Of a stretch of DNA of 28,295 nucleotides, positions 13,571-28,295 are shown one piece after another. The DNA is from Pseudomonadota bacterium (GTDB lineage Bacteria > Pseudomonadota > Alphaproteobacteria > Rhizobiales > Rhizobiaceae). A program made the position numbers and the translations under genes. Below the pieces are notes generated by a model. The model worked only from the letters and a program-made list of their open reading frames with translations, had not been told where the DNA came from and searched no databases. Location of the stretch: contig JAEYDD010000040.1 in the NCBI GenBank assembly GCA_023404095.1, positions 1 to 28,295 of the forward strand, written 5' to 3'. Positions within the stretch are counted from its first letter, which is position 1; each line of letters starts with the position of its first letter.

Positions 13571-13823
13571 TCCGAGATTGCAGGTGGTTATCCCTTAATC
13601 ACTTTGCCTGCATGAGACGGGTAAGACCTGGATTTCACCCCGCAGCGATGCGCGGAAGAATTCGGTTCGAACCTACCTTGCCTTGTGCCCCGGCCGAAAG
13701 GTCGAGCGCGAGGGGACAGGATCCTCGAGCGTCGCTCGGGATCATCGACAGACGATCCCTGGCGGCAAAGGCAAACCCGATGGGGACTGCGACAATCGTA
13801 GCCCCATCAACTGGAGATAGGCA
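13571..13823 (+). promoter_or_regulatory. L10-type leader of rplJ-rplL
   Basis: The 339-base gap before rplJ holds a structured leader. TGCAG (13579-13583) pairs with CTGCA (13608-13612), and GTGGTTA (13584-13590) pairs with TAATCAC (13596-13602) over a TCCCT loop. The five-base bulge TTTGC lies on the 3' side, and CATGAGACGG follows. An asymmetric bulge next to an AGA-containing segment fits the kink-turn-like site where the L10(L12)4 complex binds to repress its own translation. The Rfam L10 leader is the likely match; not computed here. Confidence 0.55.
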
Positions 13824-14342
13824 GTGGAAAGAGCGGAAAAACGCGAATTCGTCACGGAGCTGAACGAAGTCTTCAAGGCTTCCGGTTCGGTTGTCGTGGC
13901 CCGCTATGCCGGTATCACCGTTGCGCAGATGAACGATCTTCGTACGAAGATGCGTGCTGCCGGCGGAACCGTCAAAGTCGCGAAGAACCGCCTGGCCAAA
14001 ATTGCCCTTCAGGGTACGGAGTCGGAGGGGATGTCTGATCTCTTCCAGGGTCAGACGCTCATTGCATACGCCAATGACCCGATGATCGCTCCGAAGGTTG
14101 CCATGGATTTCGCCAAGACCAACGACAAGCTCGTTGTCCTCGGCGGTGCCATGGGTGCGACCACGCTCAGCGCAGATGCAGTCAAGTCGCTTGCGACCCT
14201 GCCTTCGCTGGACGAGCTGCGCGCAAAGCTGCTGGGCCTGCTGAATGCCCCGGCTACCCGCGTCGCCACGGTCGTTGCAGCACCGGCAAGCCAGCTTGCC
14301 CGCGTGTTCGCAGCCTACGCCAAGAAGGACGAAGCCGCGTAA
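13824..14342 (+). CDS. rplJ: 50S ribosomal protein L10
   Basis: A 172-residue L10, which anchors the L7/L12 stalk to the large subunit and represses its own operon when in excess. The start is a GTG at 13824 with TGGAG about eight bases upstream; no better ATG precedes the conserved MERAEKREFVTELNEVF N-terminus. Visible conserved parts include VVVARYAGITVAQMNDLR, KVAKNRLAKIAL and the C-terminal helix that carries L12 dimers (LARVFAAYAKK). A GTG start after a structured leader fits translational control. rplL follows after 60 bases. Confidence 0.96.
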   Translation: MERAEKREFVTELNEVFKASGSVVVARYAGITVAQMNDLRTKMRAAGGTVKVAKNRLAKIALQGTESEGMSDLFQGQTLIAYANDPMIAPKVAMDFAKTNDKLVVLGGAMGATTLSADAVKSLATLPSLDELRAKLLGLLNAPATRVATVVAAPASQLARVFAAYAKKDEAA

Positions 14343-14402
14343 GGCGGTTTTTCGCTGTAAATCAAACACACCAGTTCGAACCGAATTAAAGGAAATATGA
14401 AA

Positions 14403-14780
<378 letters not shown>

Positions 14781-14792
14781 TATCGGAATGTG

Positions 14793-14824
14793 CCGGGGGA
14801 GGCTTGCCTCTCCCGGTCATTTCT
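14793..14824 (+). terminator. Attenuator-like hairpin after rplL
   Basis: CCGGGGGAGG (14793-14802) pairs with CCTCTCCCGG (14807-14816) over CTTG, with one G-T pair, followed by TCATTTCT. A partial terminator here would lower rpoBC expression relative to the L10/L12 genes, as the rplL-rpoB attenuator does in Escherichia coli. Confidence 0.6.
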
Positions 14825-14834
14825 CCTGGAACTG

Positions 14835-14871
14835 ATTACCCAAGAGCCGCGGAAAACGGCTCTTGGGTAAT
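14835..14871 (+). other. 15-bp perfect hairpin in rplL-rpoB spacer, possible RNase III site
   Basis: ATTACCCAAGAGCCG (14835-14849) and CGGCTCTTGGGTAAT (14857-14871) are perfect complements around a 7-base loop. No T-run follows. In Escherichia coli RNase III cuts a hairpin in this same spacer, so a processing role is plausible. Confidence 0.6.
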
Positions 14872-15032
14872 GGGTTCTCAAGAGGATGGTCCCGAACCGA
14901 ACCGTTTTCAGGCAATCCGGCCGGCGGCTTTAGTGACGGGACGAGATTGAGAAATCCATTGATTGACGGGATCGACTGGCCAGCGAACCCCGTCCGTTGC
15001 AGGCCCGGATGCACAAGTTTGAAGGAGCGACG

Positions 15033-19172
<4,140 letters not shown>

Positions 19173-19180
19173 GGACTGGA

Positions 19181-19205
19181 GGTGCGCGCCCATGCGGCGC
19201 GCACC
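19181..19205 (+). other. 9-bp hairpin in rpoB-rpoC spacer
   Basis: GGTGCGCGC (19181-19189) pairs perfectly with GCGCGCACC (19197-19205) over seven bases, starting eight bases after the rpoB stop. A smaller GGGCC/GGCCC stem (19324-19336) lies just before the rpoC ribosome binding site. No T-run follows. Possible mRNA processing or stability element. Confidence 0.5.
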
Positions 19206-19351
19206 CGTTCCCGTTTCGCTCGGTTGGAGCGGGGCGGGGGCTTCGTCGCCTCGCAAGGCGGCATTTTCCGTTTCAAGCGGCATTGCGGCACCCGGGTATC
19301 GCCGCATTCGCCCGCTAAGCTCAGGGCCTCAGGCCCACAAAGGAGACAGGC

Positions 19352-23566
<4,215 letters not shown>

Positions 23567-23613
23567 GGCCACGCGGCTTCGCGCCGCGGCCTTCAAGAGC
23601 AATCCAAATGAGG

Positions 23614-23645
23614 AAGCCGCCCGGAAACTTTCCGGGCGGCTTTTG
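23614..23645 (+). terminator. Intrinsic terminator of rpoBC
   Basis: AAGCCGCCCGGAA (23614-23626) is perfectly complementary to TTCCGGGCGGCTT (23630-23642) around a 3-base loop and runs into TTTT (23641-23644). A weaker GC-rich stem just after the rpoC stop (about 23568-23594) precedes it. Confidence 0.92.
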
Positions 23646-23787
23646 TGTGCGTCGGGGAGGGCGCGGGATCCGACCGGCCAGGGCGACCATCGTGTTACGT
23701 GAAGACAGACCATCCGGCGCGTCTAGCGGGCCTGTCGCAGGCCGACGAGTCGGATGCCGTGGCGAGGTGTATCCGCGGTCTACCGCA

Positions 23788-23865
23788 GGGGTAGTAAAAA
23801 TTGCAGCACCATACCCCAAACGGTGGTGGCGGATTGTTGTTACACCTACAATTATCGTGGGGTAT
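23788..23865 (+). promoter_or_regulatory. Triple GGGGTA motif upstream of a small gene
   Basis: GGGGTA occurs at 23788-23793, its reverse complement TACCCC at 23812-23817, and GGGGTA again at 23860-23865. The outer pair extends to an 8-bp inverted repeat, ATACCCCA (23811-23818)/TGGGGTAT (23858-23865), 39 bases apart. It lies directly upstream of the 82-aa gene, suggesting an operator with paired sites. The regulator is unknown. The rest of the 321-bp gap after rpoC shows only a GGCCTG/CAGGCC stem near 23730. Confidence 0.4.
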
Positions 23866-23887
23866 CAACATCCAAAAGGGGAACTCT

Positions 23888-24136
23888 ATGGCAGCAGGCA
23901 ACACCCGCACACCGCACACGGCAAGCAATTCGCTGGTGCGGGCTCTGGAAGGTACGTCGCATACCTTGATCTCCCGGTCGCCGACGTCTGCGGTCTATCG
24001 AGACGTCAAGGGCGGACAGATCCTGCTGAGAGGCAGCGGTTTCGAGTATGACGGAGATGTCGCGATAAAGGGAACGGTTACGGGGGCCACCTTCCTCGAC
24101 CGGGATGGGAGCGCCTTTCTCGCCTGGGAGATCTGA
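23888..24136 (+). CDS. Small unknown protein, beta-rich, RTX-domain-like tail
   Basis: An 82-residue protein with a good ribosome binding site (AAAGGGGA) before ATG 23888. The first 35 residues are polar (many S/T/R). The rest looks beta-stranded, VKGGQILLRGSGFEYDGD followed by KGTVTGATFLDRDG, and ends in LAWEI. The second part recalls a short module near the start of alphaproteobacterial RTX/haemolysin-type calcium-binding proteins, but no nonapeptide repeats follow. It may be a free-standing module or the truncated remnant of a secreted protein. It has no signal peptide and no cysteines. The gene sits alone between the rpoBC terminator and a convergent gene. Function unknown. Confidence 0.6.
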   Translation: MAAGNTRTPHTASNSLVRALEGTSHTLISRSPTSAVYRDVKGGQILLRGSGFEYDGDVAIKGTVTGATFLDRDGSAFLAWEI

Positions 24137-24228
24137 AGGCGGGCGTCGCCGATTGCGCCACAGAAAGACGCTCATCGGCGACGCCACTTCGGCGGTAGCT
24201 CCCTGGCGGCCAGTCCGCGCCGCGAAAT

Positions 24229-24525
24229 TCAGGCGAAACGGATGATCGCGACTTCACCTTCGAGTGCGCCCTGGTAGGCGGAGGCGTGGGGCTCGTCGAT
24301 CGGCGCTTCGTTCAGCGTTCCTATCTGGTCCAGATCCGCCTCGAGGAAGCCTTCCTCGGCCAGCGCGTTCAGGGCCTCGCGCACGGCGCTGTCGTCGTCC
24401 GGTGCGCGCAGCATGACGTGGATGTCGATCCCGTCCTCGTCGCCGTCGCGCTCATAGGCCTTGCCGATGATGATGAAGACCATGGCGTCTTCGGAAGTGT
24501 TGTCGTTGTCGGGGGAGATGGACAT
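24229..24525 (-). CDS. Small acidic conserved-type hypothetical protein
   Basis: A 98-residue, strongly acidic soluble protein. After a polar N-terminus comes the strand MVFIIIGKAYE, an acidic turn (DGDEDGIDIHV), a helix DSAVREALNALAEEGFLEADL and a C-terminal strand EVAIIRFA. The beta-alpha-beta pattern suggests a small ferredoxin-like or regulatory domain, but I do not recognise the family. AAGGAAAG lies nine bases before the ATG at 24525, so translation is likely. It is transcribed against the rest of the region. No function is proposed. Confidence 0.7.
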   Translation of the reverse strand: MSISPDNDNTSEDAMVFIIIGKAYERDGDEDGIDIHVMLRAPDDDSAVREALNALAEEGFLEADLDQIGTLNEAPIDEPHASAYQGALEGEVAIIRFA

Positions 24526-25083
24526 GGGCTTTCCTTCACATTCGTCTGCAAACGTCCTTACGCCGTTCCCACCGGAATGGAAAGTATGACGCAGTGGGGA
24601 CGAAGAATCGCCGCGCAGGCGACGAATCTGGCAGCATGGTTGATTCTCCCTTCAGTCTTCGTTAACGTTTGCGTGACATGAGCAGACGCCCTGCACGGCC
24701 CGCCCAGCGGTGGCCCGCGCCAGGCAAATCACCCCGAATGCCTCGTATTTCAGGGTTTGGCGCATGGGTTGAGCAAGAATATTTCGCCGCTCCCCTTGAC
24801 GCGCGGGACGTAAGCCAGTAGAGCGACCGCCATCGGAGCCTATGTGAGGCTGGCTGGTTCAGTACGACTCGTTCTGGAGTTCGCCTCAAACAGGGATCCA
24901 TCGCACGTGAAGACATGATTGCTGCACGCATGACGCGGGTATACCGCGTCCTCTGCCTTTTGGAGGGCCATTCGCTCAGGCGGATCGGTCCTGTTTTGCG
25001 CATGAAAAGAAGGCGTGTGGCGTCGCCGGCAACGGCAAGTTCCGCCCGAAAGGGTAACGAGACAAGATTTAAGGGATGGTTGA
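24526..25083 (+). promoter_or_regulatory. str operon upstream region with promoter and long leader
   Basis: This 558-bp stretch has no convincing gene. A sigma70-like promoter is TTGACG (24796-24801), 17 bases, TAGAGC (24819-24824), pointing to rpsL. It leaves a leader of about 250 nt. A long-range pairing TGAGGC (24845-24850)/GCCTCA (24883-24888) is the only clear structure. In the left part the divergent promoter of the gene ending at 24229 must also lie, but I could not place it. Confidence 0.5.
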
Positions 25084-25455
25084 ATGCCTACCGTAAACCA
25101 GCTGATCCGTAAGCCGCGTCAGGCACAGGTAAAGCGTAACAAGGTTCCCGCTCTTCAGGAGAACCCGCAGAAGCGCGGCGTATGCACCCGCGTCTACACG
25201 ACCACGCCGAAGAAGCCGAACTCGGCTCTGCGTAAGGTCGCCAAGATCCGCCTGACCAACGGCTTCGAAGTCATTGGTTACATCCCGGGCGAAGGCCACA
25301 ACCTTCAGGAACACTCCGTGGTCATGATCCGCGGCGGTCGCGTGAAGGACCTTCCGGGTGTGCGTTATCACATCATCCGCGGCGTTCTCGATACCCAGGG
25401 TGTCAAGAACCGCAAGCAGCGCCGCTCCAAGTACGGCGCGAAGCGTCCGAAGTAA
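25084..25455 (+). CDS. rpsL: 30S ribosomal protein S12
   Basis: A 123-residue S12, first gene of the str operon, lining the decoding centre. The sequence [20 protein letters not shown] is canonical. K43 (in [11 protein letters not shown]) and K88 (in GGRVKDLPG), the positions most often changed in streptomycin resistance, are wild type. rpsG follows 53 bases later. Confidence 0.98.
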
Positions 25456-25508
25456 CCAGTAACCGGCGCCATTTCGCTGGAACCCAATTTAGTTGAGAGA
25501 CGAAAAGT

Positions 25509-25979
25509 ATGTCCCGACGTCATAAAGCAGACAAGCGTGAGATCAATCCGGATCCGAAGTTCGGCGATCTCGTTGTAACGAAGTTCATGAACGCCATCAT
25601 GCTCGACGGCAAGAAGTCCGTCGCCGAAACCATCGTGTACGGCGCATTCGATGTTGTTCAGGGCAAGTCCAAGCAGGACCCGCTCGGCGTGTTCCATTCG
25701 GCACTCGACAACGTCGCGCCGCACGTCGAAGTTCGTTCGCGCCGCGTCGGTGGTGCAACCTACCAGGTCCCGGTCGATGTTCGTCCGGAGCGCCGTCAGG
25801 CTCTCGCTATCCGTTGGCTCATCGCAGCGGCACGCAAGCGGAACGAAACCACCATGGTCGAGCGCCTCTCCGGCGAACTCATGGACGCAGCAAACAACCG
25901 CGGCAGCGCCGTCAAGAAGCGCGAAGACACGCACAAGATGGCTGACGCCAACCGTGCGTTCTCGCACTACCGCTGGTAA
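25509..25979 (+). CDS. rpsG: 30S ribosomal protein S7
   Basis: A 156-residue S7, the primary binder that nucleates the head of the small subunit. It starts MSRRHKADKREINPDPKFGD and contains KSVAETIVYGAFD, RRVGGATYQVPVDVRPERR and the C-terminal AFSHYRW. In Escherichia coli S7 represses the str mRNA from the rpsL-rpsG spacer; the 53-base spacer here is short. fusA follows 20 bases on. Confidence 0.98.
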   Translation: MSRRHKADKREINPDPKFGDLVVTKFMNAIMLDGKKSVAETIVYGAFDVVQGKSKQDPLGVFHSALDNVAPHVEVRSRRVGGATYQVPVDVRPERRQALAIRWLIAAARKRNETTMVERLSGELMDAANNRGSAVKKREDTHKMADANRAFSHYRW

Positions 25980-25999
25980 TCTCGAAAAGGCAGTCCATT

Positions 26000-28099
<2,100 letters not shown>

Positions 28100-28168
28100 C
28101 CGGAATACCCAGATCCGTAAAGATTTGACCTATTCCCCGCATAGGGGACAGAAAATGGAGAGCCGGAA

Positions 28169-28295
28169 ATGGCAAAAGGTAAGTTTGAGCGCAACAAGCC
28201 TCACGTAAACATTGGCACGATCGGCCACGTTGACCATGGCAAGACGTCGCTGACGGCGGCGATCACGAAGTACTTCGGCGAGTTCAAGGCGTACG
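28169..28295 (+). CDS. tuf: Elongation factor Tu, N-terminal start (partial, second copy)
   Basis: The first 42 codons of a tuf gene cut by the window edge. It reads MAKGKFERNKPHVNIGTIGH and carries the P loop GHVDHGKT (19-26), followed by SLTAAITKYFGE. It is the str-operon copy, 69 bases after fusA. The other copy ends at base 86 of the window, in the same direction. A small stem TCCCC/GGGGA (28134-28148) lies between fusA and this gene. ATG 28169 has GGAG about 12 bases upstream. Confidence 0.97.
   Translation, partial: MAKGKFERNKPHVNIGTIGHVDHGKTSLTAAITKYFGEFKAY

Overview
The window looks like the main chromosome of an alphaproteobacterium of the order Hyphomicrobiales, most likely a Rhizobiaceae member close to Sinorhizobium/Ensifer or Rhizobium. 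The evidence is the GC-rich coding, the sizes and sequences of RpoB (1379 aa), RpoC (1404 aa), NusG (176 aa) and EF-G (699 aa), the joined rpoBC and str regions, two tuf genes, and FixK/FixL-type regulators typical of rhizobia. The species call is inference from remembered protein sequences; no search was run.

Layout. The left edge (1-253) holds the 3' end of one tuf gene, a degenerate second copy of its last ~35 bases, a long hairpin and a strong intrinsic terminator. A class I SAM methyltransferase gene and a tRNA-Trp(CCA) gene follow. From about 1259 to 11084 an accessory block separates tRNA-Trp from secE, which are close neighbours in many proteobacteria. It holds a TPC-motif P1B metal ATPase, an unknown 147-148 aa protein, an OmpR-type response regulator, a FixK/FnrN-type regulator, a small soluble histidine kinase, a hybrid histidine kinase with a FixL-like PAS domain, a tandem-domain universal stress protein, a PNPOx-fold flavoprotein and an Hsp20. 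Three Fnr/FixK-type palindromes sit upstream of the ATPase, usp and hsp20 genes. A direct repeat sits between the response regulator and fixK-like genes. I read the block as a self-contained low-oxygen response module resembling the hFixL-FxkR-FixK cascade of Rhizobium etli: sensor, then OmpR-type regulator, then FixK, then stress and metal-handling targets.

From 11281 to the right end the window is housekeeping. It runs secE-nusG, rplK-rplA, an L10-type leader, rplJ-rplL, a 15-bp hairpin, rpoB, rpoC and a terminator. Two small unknown genes follow, one on each strand. The str operon comes last (rpsL-rpsG-fusA and the 5' end of a second tuf), with a 12-bp hairpin wrapped around the fusA stop codon. 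The two tuf copies are in the same orientation and lie at the two ends of the window.

No integrase, transposase, CRISPR array or rRNA was seen. The very long ORFs opposite rpoB, rpoC and fusA are treated as codon-bias artefacts.
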